This document shows, one piece after another, positions 37,039 to 46,258 of a stretch of 64,000 bases of DNA (position 1 is the first letter of the stretch; every line of letters starts with the position of its first letter). The position numbers were made by a program, and so were the translations under genes. The notes beneath the pieces were generated by a model. That model was not told the DNA's origin and made no database searches. It saw only the letters and a program-made list of their open reading frames with translations. Source of the DNA: Kangiella sp. HD9-110m-PIT-SAG07. GTDB taxonomy: Bacteria; Pseudomonadota; Gammaproteobacteria; Enterobacterales; Kangiellaceae. Location: positions 1 through 64,000 of the forward strand of contig QQTG01000009.1 in assembly GCA_003370465.1 (NCBI GenBank), written 5' to 3'.

Positions 37039-37341
37039 TTATTCAGATCCCATCATTTTTTTACTCAGGTCTACCATCTCTTGTACGTAGTCATCCTTGT
37101 CTTTTTGTAGATCTTCATCAGTAGGAAGAGGCTGTCCCGTATAGGCATGCAAAAAAGCTTCGCATAACAACTCACTATTAGTGGCATGCCTGAGATTGTT
37201 GATCTGGCGACGAGTTCTTTCATCTGTTAATACTTTCAGTACAGAAAAGGGAATAGAAACTGTAATTTTCTTAACTTTATCTTTTTTCTCACCATGTTCC
37301 ACATAAGGGTTAATAAATTCCCCATTCCACTTTTTACTCAT
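37039..37341 (-). CDS. metJ: Methionine repressor MetJ
   Basis: 100 residues from ATG 37341 (GAGGTG upstream); a GTG two codons earlier is not needed. The ribbon-helix-helix region is [19 protein letters not shown], followed by [30 protein letters not shown], almost the enteric sequence. The C-terminus is shorter and different from the enteric form. MetJ binds S-adenosylmethionine and represses methionine genes at tandem 8-bp met boxes, two clusters of which lie in the divergent intergenic region with metX. Confidence 0.95.
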   Translation of the reverse strand: MSKKWNGEFINPYVEHGEKKDKVKKITVSIPFSVLKVLTDERTRRQINNLRHATNSELLCEAFLHAYTGQPLPTDEDLQKDKDDYVQEMVDLSKKMMGSE

Positions 37342-37385
37342 GTTCACCTCGAAATTAATTAGTCATCGAAATTATACACATATTC

Positions 37386-37409
37386 GGACGCCTAAACATC
37401 TTGACTTTT
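37386..37409. promoter_or_regulatory. MetJ operator, metJ-proximal
   Basis: Three adjacent octamers similar to AGACGTCT: GGACGCCT (6 of 8), AAACATCT (6 of 8) and TGACTTTT (5 of 8). Position suits autoregulation of metJ. Confidence 0.6.
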
Positions 37410-37432
37410 ACATGCATGGCGCTATTATGTAT

Positions 37433-37456
37433 GGATGTTTAGACGTCCATACGGAT
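37433..37456. promoter_or_regulatory. MetJ operator, metX-proximal
   Basis: Three adjacent octamers: GGATGTTT (5 of 8), AGACGTCC (7 of 8) and ATACGGAT (5 of 8). It lies 91 bases before metX. The 13-base core TAGACGTCCATAC recurs exactly upstream of cysJ (44354-44366). Confidence 0.7.
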
Positions 37457-37546
37457 AAGTGTTTTTTCGTGCATTCAAAGAGCACCTATCATAAGCGAAA
37501 AAACACTGGTATTCCATAAGGTTATATGATCAGAAAGGTGATTTAG

Positions 37547-38677
37547 ATGACAGCAGCAATTGAAGAGTTGAAGAGTAGCTCCAAGAAACCACTTTCAGTG
37601 GTTTTCGACGTTATTGCTGTTGAGCAAGGAATACCGCTGAGTACAGGGACTACATCGCAATCGTTTGAGATCGAGTATTCGCTTTATGGAGACACTGAAC
37701 TACCGGTGATTGTCATTATCGGCGGAATAACCGCCAGCCGTGAAGTGCTTGCACTATCAAAACTTTCTCAAGAAAAACTGGATGAGTCGAAAACCATGTT
37801 ACGCAAACAAGTCTCGAGTAACGATCAGTCTATTAGCAGCGGATGGTGGAGCGAGCTAGTTGGCCGAAACAAAGCCATTGATACAAAAGAATATTGTGTA
37901 CTGTCCTTTAATTACATCAGCCGTATTAATGTTGTAACACCTACAAACCAACGTATTTCTCATACTTTAACGCCAACAGATCAAGCGTCAGTACTGCATT
38001 TGCTTTTAGACTCATTACAGATCCAAAAGCCAATAACAATCATTGGTAGTTCCTATGGCGGTATGGTTGGTTTGAGTTTTGCTGAGCAGTTTACAAAACG
38101 TATTAAGCAGCTAACCTGCATCTCTGCCAGTGATCGTAGCACCCATACTGCGCGTGCCATTCGTTCCATTCAAAAAGATATCTTTGAATTAGCAGCTAGT
38201 CCCAAACAAAAGTATCAGGCATTAGCATTAGCAAGGAAGTTGTCTATCTTGTTTTATCGAACCGACGATATTTTCGATGCACAATTTATTGATCCGATAG
38301 TGCAGTCGCCCTTAGGGCAAGTTATTGATTTTGAAAAAACTATTTATAGCTATCTAAATCATCAAGGTCAGAAGTTTGCCAATAATACAACGATCAAAAA
38401 CTATGCAGCTCTATTGGACTCGATAGATTCACATAGCGTAAATGCCCATAAAATTAAATGTTCATGCAGTTTCTTAGCAGTACCTAATGATCGTTTGGTT
38501 AGTTACGAATCAATGCGCAAGCTTGCGCATAAGGTCAGTGGAAAGTCTAAATTTTATCGTCTTGAGTCTATTTATGGTCATGACGCATTTTTAAAAGAAT
38601 TTAAGCAATTAACCGAATTATTGAAAAAGATTTTAGGAGAAAGTGATGAGCCATCAACAAACTACGCAAGCTGTTAG
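37547..38677 (+). CDS. metX: Homoserine O-acyltransferase, MetX family
   Basis: 376 residues, alpha/beta-hydrolase fold rather than the MetA fold. The nucleophile is Ser169 in GSSYGG; the Asp is in VPNDRLVS and the His in YGHDAF. It activates homoserine with an acetyl or succinyl group; since metB follows and enteric-type MetB uses O-succinylhomoserine, succinyl is plausible but not proved. AAGGTGA precedes ATG 37547. The gene overlaps metB by 32 bases. First gene of a four-gene methionine operon under MetJ boxes. Confidence 0.85.
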   Translation: MTAAIEELKSSSKKPLSVVFDVIAVEQGIPLSTGTTSQSFEIEYSLYGDTELPVIVIIGGITASREVLALSKLSQEKLDESKTMLRKQVSSNDQSISSGWWSELVGRNKAIDTKEYCVLSFNYISRINVVTPTNQRISHTLTPTDQASVLHLLLDSLQIQKPITIIGSSYGGMVGLSFAEQFTKRIKQLTCISASDRSTHTARAIRSIQKDIFELAASPKQKYQALALARKLSILFYRTDDIFDAQFIDPIVQSPLGQVIDFEKTIYSYLNHQGQKFANNTTIKNYAALLDSIDSHSVNAHKIKCSCSFLAVPNDRLVSYESMRKLAHKVSGKSKFYRLESIYGHDAFLKEFKQLTELLKKILGESDEPSTNYASC

Positions 38678-39833
38678 AGCTGGTATCGAAACAGATGAGC
38701 AGTATGGTGCTGTTACACCCCCTTTGTATTTGTCGAGTAACTACACCTTTGAGGGGTTAGGTAGTCCACGAAAGTACGATTATAGTCGTTCGGGCAACCC
38801 AACAAGAGACGTACTCGCTGATTGTCTAGCTGAGTTAGAGGGCGGAGTTGGTGCCGTAATCACTTCAAGTGGTATGTCAGCAGTTCATCTAGTGACACAG
38901 TTGTTAGAGCCCGGAGATTTAGTCATAGTGCCACACGATTGTTATGGCGGCACTTATCGTTTATTTACTTCTTTGGCTAAAAAAAGCGGCTGCCGTGTTC
39001 AGTTTGTCGATCAAGGCAACGCAGAAGCTTATCAAGCAGCTCTTAATGACAAGCCGCGTATCGTTTGGATAGAAACGCCAAGTAATCCACTGCTAAGAAT
39101 TGTTGATATCGAAAAGTTATGCCAACAGGCTGGCGATGACGTGATTAAAGTTGTAGATAACACTTTCTTATCGCCCATACAGCAGAAGCCATTAGAGCTT
39201 GGTGCCGATTTAGTCATTCACTCAACGACAAAATACATCAATGGACACAGCGACGTTGTTGGTGGGGCTGTTGTTGCTAAAAATCAGGAACTATTTGAGC
39301 AAGTTGCTTGGTGGGCTAACTGTATTGGTATTACGGCATCGCCATTCGATAGTTTTATTACTACCCGCGGTATCCGCACTCTAGGTATTCGCATTAAAAA
39401 GCATGAAGAGAATGCTAAGGCTGTCGCTGATTATTTAGAGAGCCATCCTTTAGTAGACAACGTTTATTACCCAGGTCTTGAGCATCACCCGGGCCACCTT
39501 GTTGCGCGTAAGCAACAAAAAGGATTTGGTGCAATGTTGTCGTTTACTACAAAGTTTGACCAAGAAGCTTTAGCGACGTTCATCCAAGAGCTGGAGTTAT
39601 TTTCTCTGGCAGAATCACTGGGTGGGGTAGAAAGTTTGATATGTCATCCAGCCACTATGACACATGCTGCTATGGACCAAGACGCGCAGCTGGAAGCAGG
39701 CATCACGCCACGATTATTGCGTGTTTCTGTGGGTATCGAAGATGCCAAGGATTTATTACACGACTTGTCTAGCGCATTCGAGAAAGTGCCTTTTAATGCA
39801 ACAAACTTGGAAAAGGAGGTGAGTCATGGCTGA
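38646..39833 (+). CDS. metB: Cystathionine gamma-synthase
   Basis: 395 residues from ATG 38646 (AGGAGA upstream). A PLP enzyme of the Cys/Met metabolism family; the PLP lysine is in HSTTKYINGHSD. SSGMSAVHL, YSRSGNPTR and the C-terminal SLGGVESLICHPATMTH are family blocks. It joins activated homoserine and cysteine to cystathionine, linking this operon to the cysteine genes downstream. Overlaps metL by eight bases. Confidence 0.92.
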   Translation: MSHQQTTQAVRAGIETDEQYGAVTPPLYLSSNYTFEGLGSPRKYDYSRSGNPTRDVLADCLAELEGGVGAVITSSGMSAVHLVTQLLEPGDLVIVPHDCYGGTYRLFTSLAKKSGCRVQFVDQGNAEAYQAALNDKPRIVWIETPSNPLLRIVDIEKLCQQAGDDVIKVVDNTFLSPIQQKPLELGADLVIHSTTKYINGHSDVVGGAVVAKNQELFEQVAWWANCIGITASPFDSFITTRGIRTLGIRIKKHEENAKAVADYLESHPLVDNVYYPGLEHHPGHLVARKQQKGFGAMLSFTTKFDQEALATFIQELELFSLAESLGGVESLICHPATMTHAAMDQDAQLEAGITPRLLRVSVGIEDAKDLLHDLSSAFEKVPFNATNLEKEVSHG

Positions 39834-42276
39834 TGAGAACTGTGCTGTTGGGACAACGAAGAATTATAAAAGTGGTGAACATAAAGTTCATAAGTTTGGC
39901 GGAACTTGCTTAGCCACGACAGAGTCTATCGCGGCTGTTACGCGCATTATTAAAAGCGAAGCGACGCCTGGCGATGTTGTGGTTGTTTCTGCAAATGGCA
40001 ATGTCACTAATTGGTTACTGACCTTGATAGAAGGCGGTATTCCCAATGGTAATATTTTAGTGGACTACTTCCGCTCGCTACAATCGGGTATTGAATTCGA
40101 TGATGTCATACTTGAGAAAATTGAAGCGGATATAGAAGCCATTTGCAATGCAATTGAACGGGGCGGCTTATCTCAGTGCGATATCTTGGCTCATGGTGAA
40201 ACGTGGTCATCCCTAATCTTAGCTGATTTACTCAACCAAAAAGGCTGTAAAGCTCAGGCTATTGATAGCTGTCGATGTTTAAAACTGAATACAGAAAGTT
40301 ACCAGTATCCTTTCGATCAAATTTTTGCTGATGATGCGCTTTCAGACTTATATGCTGCGGAATCTGATACGGTATTTGTGGTAACAGGGTTTGTAGCACT
40401 AGACCGAGAGTCGCGTAAAACAACGTTAGGCCGAAATGGTAGTGATTTTTCAGCAACTGCTTTGGGCTACTTGATTAACTCGCCAAATATTACTATTTGG
40501 ACAGATGTAAATGGTATTTATACCGCTGACCCAAAGATTATTCGGAACCCTCTGTTAGTCGATAGCTTAACCCTATGTGAAGCCCAGGCATTGTCGGAAC
40601 TTGGGGCTAATGTACTGCATGAAAAAACGGTGTTACCTTTGCTCTCTTATAAAGGGCGAGTCCACATTAAAAGCTTTGAACTGCCCGGTGAGTCAGGAAC
40701 TCACATCTCCCAAGACGCGGTCTCTGCAGAATATTCTTCAAGAAATATTGCCTCTAATGCTGAATTGTCACAAAGCTCAGAGTTAACAGATCGGGTAAAA
40801 ACAATTACCTTTAAGCCTAAGCTCCACAAAGTTTGTGTTCACTCGATTGATGAGCTCCAAGCGCGTCGTATTCAGCAGCGCCTCGCTGAGAAAAGTATTG
40901 CTAGTTATGTTAATGGCTATGATATTACTCAGCATAAATTAACGTTTTATATTGAAAAAAGTGATGTTTTTGCGGTGACATCTACAATCAAAGCATTGCA
41001 GCATTACCCATCGATCTTGTTATCGAATATGACGCTAATTTCTCTTGTGGGACAAGATATTCGTCAGAACAAGCGCATTATTGAGAGGTTTATCCGCCGC
41101 TTAAGCGCTTTTGATACACAAGAAATTCATTATCCCAATAATAGCCACAGTTTGTCGGTTGTGATTGATGACTATCATGCAGAGTCATTGTTACGTGATT
41201 TACACACAAGCTTTTTCTATCAAGAACCGACTGTGCCAATTGTGGTACTCGGGTATGGCAATATTGGTAAGAAATTTGTTGAGCTCATTGAGCAGGGTCA
41301 TGAGCGCCTAGGAAAGAATCTCAATCGATCCATACAAATTTTAGCGGTAGCTAACAGCAAACGTTTTGTGTCTAATTTTGATGGGTTAGATATCTCTAAA
41401 GTTGAAAATATACTCGCCTCAGGAAGTGATAATAGTTCGAATCAAATCTTTCCATGGCTTGAGCAATATGCTGGTCGTGAGTTGATCATCATAGATGCTA
41501 CTGCTAGCGAAAGCATATCGGAGCGCTATAAAAGCTTTGCAGCTAATAAGTGGCATATCATTTCTGCGAACAAAATTGCTGCATCAGATAGGGAGTTTGC
41601 CCGTGATGTTGAGTCAACCTTAGCAACTCATCGTCGTATTTGGAAAAAAAACACGACAGCGGGGGCTGGCTTACCGATTCAAGCCGCGATCAAAAACTTG
41701 CATGAATCTGGAGATCGCATAGAAGAGGTGAGTGGTATCTTCTCAGGGTCTTTATCTTGGTTATTCAGCGAATTTAATGGAAGTCAGCCGTTCACAGAAC
41801 TGCTTAAAGTAGCGCAAGACAATGCTTATACCGAGCCTGATCCGCGAGAAGACTTGTCGGGCAATGATGTCATCCGAAAAATAAGAATTTTAGCGGAACA
41901 GCTTGGCTTCGATGATGCACCTGAAGATTTTGAGCCTGCTATTTCTGAAGAATTATTGGAAGGAACGGTCGGTGACTTCTGGAGTAAATCAAAAGCGATT
42001 AATGGCTATTATCAGCAGTTGCTCGAAAAGGCTAAAACCAACAATAGGTTGCTACGATATATCGCAACTCTGACCCCAAAAGAATTGTCGCTTAAACTAG
42101 AGTTTATCGATCACTCACATCCTTTCGCGTCGTTAAACCCTTGTGACAATGTGTTTCAGGTCGTGAGCGCTTGGTATAAAGACAATCCACTCATTATCCA
42201 AGGCCCAGGAGCAGGGCGAGAAGTAACTGCTGGCGGAATTTTGAATGATTTGTGTGACTTATTGAGGGGGAATTAA
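39826..42276 (+). CDS. metL: Bifunctional aspartokinase II / homoserine dehydrogenase II
   Basis: 816 residues. The N-terminal aspartokinase starts KFGGTCLA (residues 23-30), where the usual sixth residue Ser is Cys. GRNGSDFSA and TDVNGIYTADP follow. After a central regulatory part, the homoserine dehydrogenase begins near residue 472 with VLGYGNIGKKF and includes NKIAAS, GAGLPI and GTLSWL-like GSLSWLFSEF. It makes homoserine for methionine. AAGGAGGTGA precedes ATG 39826. Its stop overlaps metF. Confidence 0.92.
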   Translation: MADENCAVGTTKNYKSGEHKVHKFGGTCLATTESIAAVTRIIKSEATPGDVVVVSANGNVTNWLLTLIEGGIPNGNILVDYFRSLQSGIEFDDVILEKIEADIEAICNAIERGGLSQCDILAHGETWSSLILADLLNQKGCKAQAIDSCRCLKLNTESYQYPFDQIFADDALSDLYAAESDTVFVVTGFVALDRESRKTTLGRNGSDFSATALGYLINSPNITIWTDVNGIYTADPKIIRNPLLVDSLTLCEAQALSELGANVLHEKTVLPLLSYKGRVHIKSFELPGESGTHISQDAVSAEYSSRNIASNAELSQSSELTDRVKTITFKPKLHKVCVHSIDELQARRIQQRLAEKSIASYVNGYDITQHKLTFYIEKSDVFAVTSTIKALQHYPSILLSNMTLISLVGQDIRQNKRIIERFIRRLSAFDTQEIHYPNNSHSLSVVIDDYHAESLLRDLHTSFFYQEPTVPIVVLGYGNIGKKFVELIEQGHERLGKNLNRSIQILAVANSKRFVSNFDGLDISKVENILASGSDNSSNQIFPWLEQYAGRELIIIDATASESISERYKSFAANKWHIISANKIAASDREFARDVESTLATHRRIWKKNTTAGAGLPIQAAIKNLHESGDRIEEVSGIFSGSLSWLFSEFNGSQPFTELLKVAQDNAYTEPDPREDLSGNDVIRKIRILAEQLGFDDAPEDFEPAISEELLEGTVGDFWSKSKAINGYYQQLLEKAKTNNRLLRYIATLTPKELSLKLEFIDHSHPFASLNPCDNVFQVVSAWYKDNPLIIQGPGAGREVTAGGILNDLCDLLRGN

Positions 42277-43214
42277 TGTCTAGCCCCTTGATTACGCCTC
42301 ACAAGAGTAACCCCACATACGAAGAAGCGCGTATAGCGGAATTACTTAATCAACAGATTGCTGATTTAAACGGTAAAGTTAATGTGTCGTTTGAGTTTTT
42401 TCCACCTAAAACTTATGAAATGCAACAAACACTTTGGTCTAGTATTAAAAAGCTTGAGCCATTACAACCCAACTTTGTCTCTGTAACTTATGGTGCCGGT
42501 GCTAGCACTCGCTCTAGAACTCACGATGTGATTACGAAAATCATTCGCGAAACAGAGTTAACCGCCGTGCCACATTTAACCTGCATCGGTTCTACTGAAG
42601 CGGAAATTGAACGTATCGCCGAAGATTATTGGTCCAAGGGGGTTCGTCATATCGTGGCCCTCCGAGGTGACTTGGGTGACGGAGCCGAGCAAGGTGATTT
42701 TAAATATGCTACGGACTTAGTTATTAAACTTAAACAACTTCATGATTTTGAAATTAGTGTTGCTGCGTATCCGGAGATACACCCTGAGGCCAAAACCGCT
42801 AAAGCTGACTTAGAAAATTTGCAGCGTAAAGTTGATGTAGGCGCAAGCCGAGCTATCAGTCAGTTTTTCTTTAGCGCTGAAAAGTTCCTCAGGTTCCGTG
42901 ACCAGTGTCAGACACAAGATCTTCAAATTGATCTAACGCCAGGAATTTTACCAGTGACGAATTTTGCCCAGTTACAAAAGTTCGCAAAATTCACTCAAGT
43001 TGATATTCCACGATGGATGTACAAAGTATACGAAGGTTTGCAAAATGACCCAGAGACAAGTCGCTTAATCGCCTCACATATCGCCATTGAGCAAGTAAAG
43101 CTGTTAGTCAAAGAAGGGGTCAGTGACTTCCACTTTTACACACTCAACCGGGCTGAATTAACTTATGCTATATGTCATAGTTTAGGCAAGCGCGGTTTAA
43201 CTTCAGCGGCTTAG
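42276..43214 (+). CDS. metF: 5,10-methylenetetrahydrofolate reductase
   Basis: 312 residues, FAD-dependent TIM barrel. Blocks: FEFFPPKT, FVSVTYGAG, HLTCIGST, ALRGDLG, AAYPEIHPEA, ISQFFFS and FHFYTLNRAEL near the C-terminus. It supplies methyl-tetrahydrofolate for methionine synthase, whose gene is not in the window. The start overlaps the metL stop (TAATG) with GAGGGGG upstream. Confidence 0.95.
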   Translation: MSSPLITPHKSNPTYEEARIAELLNQQIADLNGKVNVSFEFFPPKTYEMQQTLWSSIKKLEPLQPNFVSVTYGAGASTRSRTHDVITKIIRETELTAVPHLTCIGSTEAEIERIAEDYWSKGVRHIVALRGDLGDGAEQGDFKYATDLVIKLKQLHDFEISVAAYPEIHPEAKTAKADLENLQRKVDVGASRAISQFFFSAEKFLRFRDQCQTQDLQIDLTPGILPVTNFAQLQKFAKFTQVDIPRWMYKVYEGLQNDPETSRLIASHIAIEQVKLLVKEGVSDFHFYTLNRAELTYAICHSLGKRGLTSAA

Positions 43215-43339
43215 CAATAATGTTGCAATGGCAATATAAATAATATAAAGTCTGCTACCGACTAATAAAGTGGCGGGCATTTTCTGTTTCGGATTACATA
43301 TAGTTATCGAATTGTACTGCTCACCTTATTGAGAATCGT

Positions 43340-43367
43340 TTGCAAATAGAATTTATTCTTATATAAT
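43340..43367 (+). promoter_or_regulatory. fpr promoter
   Basis: TTGCAA (43340-43345), 16-base spacer and consensus TATAAT (43362-43367), 30 bases before ATG 43397. The -35 overlaps TGAGAATCGTTTGCA (43330-43344), which matches a Fur 7-1-7 box at about 10 of 14 positions; that reading is tentative. Confidence 0.6.
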
Positions 43368-43396
43368 TCGGCTAAATCCTCCGAATGGTGGAGCTC

Positions 43397-44173
43397 ATGA
43401 GTAATTTAAATATCGAAAAAGTATTATCAGTAAAGCATTGGAACGATACCTTATTTACGTTCCAAACCACACGTGATCAAAGCCTACGCTTTCGTAATGG
43501 AGAGTTCATTATGATTGGTTTACCGCTTGAAGGTGGTAAAAAAGTGATGCGTGCATATAGTATTGCCAGTCCGAATTATGAAGAAAACCTAGAGTTTTTT
43601 AGCATTAAGGTTCCTGATGGTGCTCTAACATCTCGTTTGCAGCATTTGAAACCTGGCGATGAAGTTATGGTCAGCAAAAAACCTACAGGTACGTTGGTGG
43701 TGGATGATCTTAAGAACGGCAGAAACCTTTACCTATTGGCCACAGGTACTGGATTGGCACCTTTCTTGAGTATTGTTCAGTGTCCTGAAACTTATGAAAA
43801 ATTCGATAAAGTGATTTTGTGTCATGGTGTCCGCTACGTTAGCGAGCTGTGTTACCAAGAAATGATTATGAACGATCTGCCAAATCACGAATATCTTGGT
43901 GATCTCATTGCTGAAAAGTTACTGTATTACCCAACGGTTACGCGAGAGCCTTTTCAAAATCAAGGTCGACTTACTCACGCGCTGGAAGAAGGGCAAGTTG
44001 AAGAAAGCCTTGGTTTAGACAAGTTGGACCCAGAGCAAGATCGAGCCATGATTTGTGGCAGTCCAGGTATGCTTGAAGACTTATCCAATTTACTGAACGA
44101 CAAAGGTTTTGAAATTAGCCCTAAAATGGGAATTCAAGGTGATTATGTTATTGAGCGTGCTTTTGTTGAGTAA
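43397..44173 (+). CDS. fpr: Ferredoxin--NADP reductase
   Basis: 258 residues from ATG 43397 (TGGAG four bases upstream); the in-frame ATG 43385 contains that site. FAD domain with RAYSIASPNYEE, and NADP domain with LLATGTGLAPFLS and ICGSPGMLED; C-terminus VIERAFVE. It closely follows the pseudomonad FprA pattern. It moves electrons between NADPH and ferredoxin or flavodoxin and is often linked to oxidative stress and iron supply. Confidence 0.94.
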   Translation: MSNLNIEKVLSVKHWNDTLFTFQTTRDQSLRFRNGEFIMIGLPLEGGKKVMRAYSIASPNYEENLEFFSIKVPDGALTSRLQHLKPGDEVMVSKKPTGTLVVDDLKNGRNLYLLATGTGLAPFLSIVQCPETYEKFDKVILCHGVRYVSELCYQEMIMNDLPNHEYLGDLIAEKLLYYPTVTREPFQNQGRLTHALEEGQVEESLGLDKLDPEQDRAMICGSPGMLEDLSNLLNDKGFEISPKMGIQGDYVIERAFVE

Positions 44174-44224
44174 GAATAATGCTAAGCATATAACTTGTTG
44201 TTATTAAGTTGATACTTTTATAAG

Positions 44225-44250
44225 AAGCCCCATCCTGGGGCTTTTTTTTT
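44225..44250 (+). terminator. Intrinsic terminator after fpr
   Basis: Stem AAGCCCCA / TGGGGCTT with a TCC loop and nine T residues. Confidence 0.9.
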
Positions 44251-44353
44251 GAGTATAGTCTTTCCGATCAGTTGTTTCTCTTTGTAATTTCAGCTTAACT
44301 TCTCTTTCTTATAACTTTAAGGCATACATTTATAGTGGTTTATTTGTAGAGAA

Positions 44354-44370
44354 TAGACGTCCATACATCA
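44354..44370. promoter_or_regulatory. MetJ-like boxes upstream of cysJ
   Basis: AGACGTCC (7 of 8 to the met box consensus) followed at once by ATACATCA (5 of 8). The 13 bases TAGACGTCCATAC are identical to those in the metX operator at 37440-37452. It lies 38 bases before the cysJ GTG. Confidence 0.55.
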
Positions 44371-44407
44371 ATAATAGCAGTCATTGTGAATAATAGAATT
44401 AAAGAAC

Positions 44408-46258
44408 GTGACTGCTAAAGAAAAACAGCCGAATTGGCTAGCAAGCAAACTTATTGGTGATGAGCTAGTAAGTAAAATAAAAGATCTAGACCCTCAACAG
44501 CTGAGCTGGTTAAGCGGGTATTGCGCCGGATTGCTGGAAAGCTCTGGTGAAGCTGATGTCGAAATCAACCCTGTTAGCTCTGCAGCTGACGTTTCTGTAG
44601 AAGCCGCGGCCACTATTAAGCCTGTGTTAGTGATTTATGTTTCTCAGACAGGAAACGCACAGCAGATCGCTCAAAGCTTGCATCAAAACTTATCCGCTAA
44701 TCAAGTCGATGCCATCCTAAAGTCTAGCTTAGATATCAAGCCCAAAGAGTTAAAAGACTACTCTGCGATTTTAGTTACAGCTTCGACTCATGGTGAGGGC
44801 GAACCGCCGGATGATGCGATTGAATTTCATGAGGCTATGACCAGTAAGAAAGGTGCTAAAAAGCGTCCGAGCCTAGATGGTGTGAAGCATGCTGTGTTGG
44901 GGCTGGGTGACTCTAGTTACGAATTCTTCTGCCAGACTGCGAAGGATTTTGATTTAGCACTAGCCAATAGCGGTTCAGCATCATTGCTAGAACCAGTGTT
45001 ATGTGACGTTGATTACGAGGAAGATGCTGAAGGTTGGATAAATCATGTAACGGCATCCTTAAAGGATTATATCAGCTCATTAGGTGGTACGAGTCAGCCT
45101 GGTGTTGTTAAAACTATTAATACCGAAGCCGATCCTGTTCATGAGCTAAGCTATGACAAGAATAATCCCTTTACAGCGACTGTTGAAACCATCCAGCGCA
45201 TCACTGGTCAGGGTTCGTTGAAAGAAACTTATCACGTTGAAATTGATATCACTGACTCAGGTATGGTTTATGAGCCTGGAGATGCGGTTGGTGTTATTGC
45301 ACATAATAAACTTGAGTTAGTGGATGAAGTACTAGAGCTTTTGTCCCTGGATGCAAATGAGAATGTTATCTATAAAGGCAAGAATACCAGCTTAAAAAGT
45401 TATCTTACGCAAACCGCGGAATTAACTTTAATCAATAAAGCAACGGTAAAGTCGCTACTGGAACTTACTTCAAACGATGAGTTGCAGACAATACATGATA
45501 AAGAGTTCGGTGACTTTATTGATAAGCATCAATTTGTCGACGTACTACATATTGTTAAGCCAAAACTGTCCGCGCAGGAATTAGTGGATATCTTGAAGCC
45601 GATAAAGCCACGTTTATATTCTATTTCTTCCAGTTTAGAAGAGTTTCCTGACGAAGTTCATTTGACCTTGAATCATGTTTCTAACAGTAATCAGTTTGGA
45701 CATCGTTACGGTTTAGCTAGTCACTTCTTGACCCAAAGTCTTGAGGAAGGAGAAGCGGTTAGTATCTTTATTGACAAGAACCAAAAATTTAAAGTACCGA
45801 AAGATGAATCACCATTGATTATGGTTGGGCCAGGAACTGGGGTAGCGCCATTTAGAGCATTCTTACAGCATCGAGAGGCGCTTGCTAACTCAGGCAAGAA
45901 CTGGTTGTTTTTTGGTAACCCACACTTTAATACAGATTTCCTTTATCAGGTAGAGATGCAGAGTTACCTAAAGTCCGGGACTTTGTCTAAGCTGGATTTA
46001 GCTTTTTCAAGAGACTCGGAAGATGGAGAAAAAGTCTATGTACAGCAAAAGCTATTGGATAATGCCGAAGAAGTTTGGCAGTGGCTGGAGCAGGGTGCAT
46101 ATTTTTACGTTTGTGGTGACATGCACCGTATGGCGAAAGATGTTGAGTCGGCTCTGATAGACATTATCAAAAGCCAAGGCGGCAAAGGCGAAGCACAAGC
46201 TAAAGAATATTTAAAGCAGTTAAAACTAGACAATCGTTACCAGAGAGATATTTACTAA
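44408..46258 (+). CDS. cysJ: Sulfite reductase flavoprotein (alpha) subunit
   Basis: 616 residues with a GTG start at 44408; the N-terminal LDPQQLSWLSGYCAGLL segment is a conserved CysJ region, so a downstream start is unlikely. Flavodoxin domain (VIYVSQTGNAQQIAQ), connecting domain, FAD site (RLYSISSS) and NADPH site (MVGPGTGVAPFRAF), ending DNRYQRDIY. It passes NADPH electrons to CysI. The stop overlaps the cysI start by one base. Confidence 0.94.
   Translation: MTAKEKQPNWLASKLIGDELVSKIKDLDPQQLSWLSGYCAGLLESSGEADVEINPVSSAADVSVEAAATIKPVLVIYVSQTGNAQQIAQSLHQNLSANQVDAILKSSLDIKPKELKDYSAILVTASTHGEGEPPDDAIEFHEAMTSKKGAKKRPSLDGVKHAVLGLGDSSYEFFCQTAKDFDLALANSGSASLLEPVLCDVDYEEDAEGWINHVTASLKDYISSLGGTSQPGVVKTINTEADPVHELSYDKNNPFTATVETIQRITGQGSLKETYHVEIDITDSGMVYEPGDAVGVIAHNKLELVDEVLELLSLDANENVIYKGKNTSLKSYLTQTAELTLINKATVKSLLELTSNDELQTIHDKEFGDFIDKHQFVDVLHIVKPKLSAQELVDILKPIKPRLYSISSSLEEFPDEVHLTLNHVSNSNQFGHRYGLASHFLTQSLEEGEAVSIFIDKNQKFKVPKDESPLIMVGPGTGVAPFRAFLQHREALANSGKNWLFFGNPHFNTDFLYQVEMQSYLKSGTLSKLDLAFSRDSEDGEKVYVQQKLLDNAEEVWQWLEQGAYFYVCGDMHRMAKDVESALIDIIKSQGGKGEAQAKEYLKQLKLDNRYQRDIY

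Noticed and set aside
43330-43344. Firm Fur box upstream of fpr
   Set aside because: Only about 10 of 14 positions match; it was kept as a remark on the promoter and not listed as a site.
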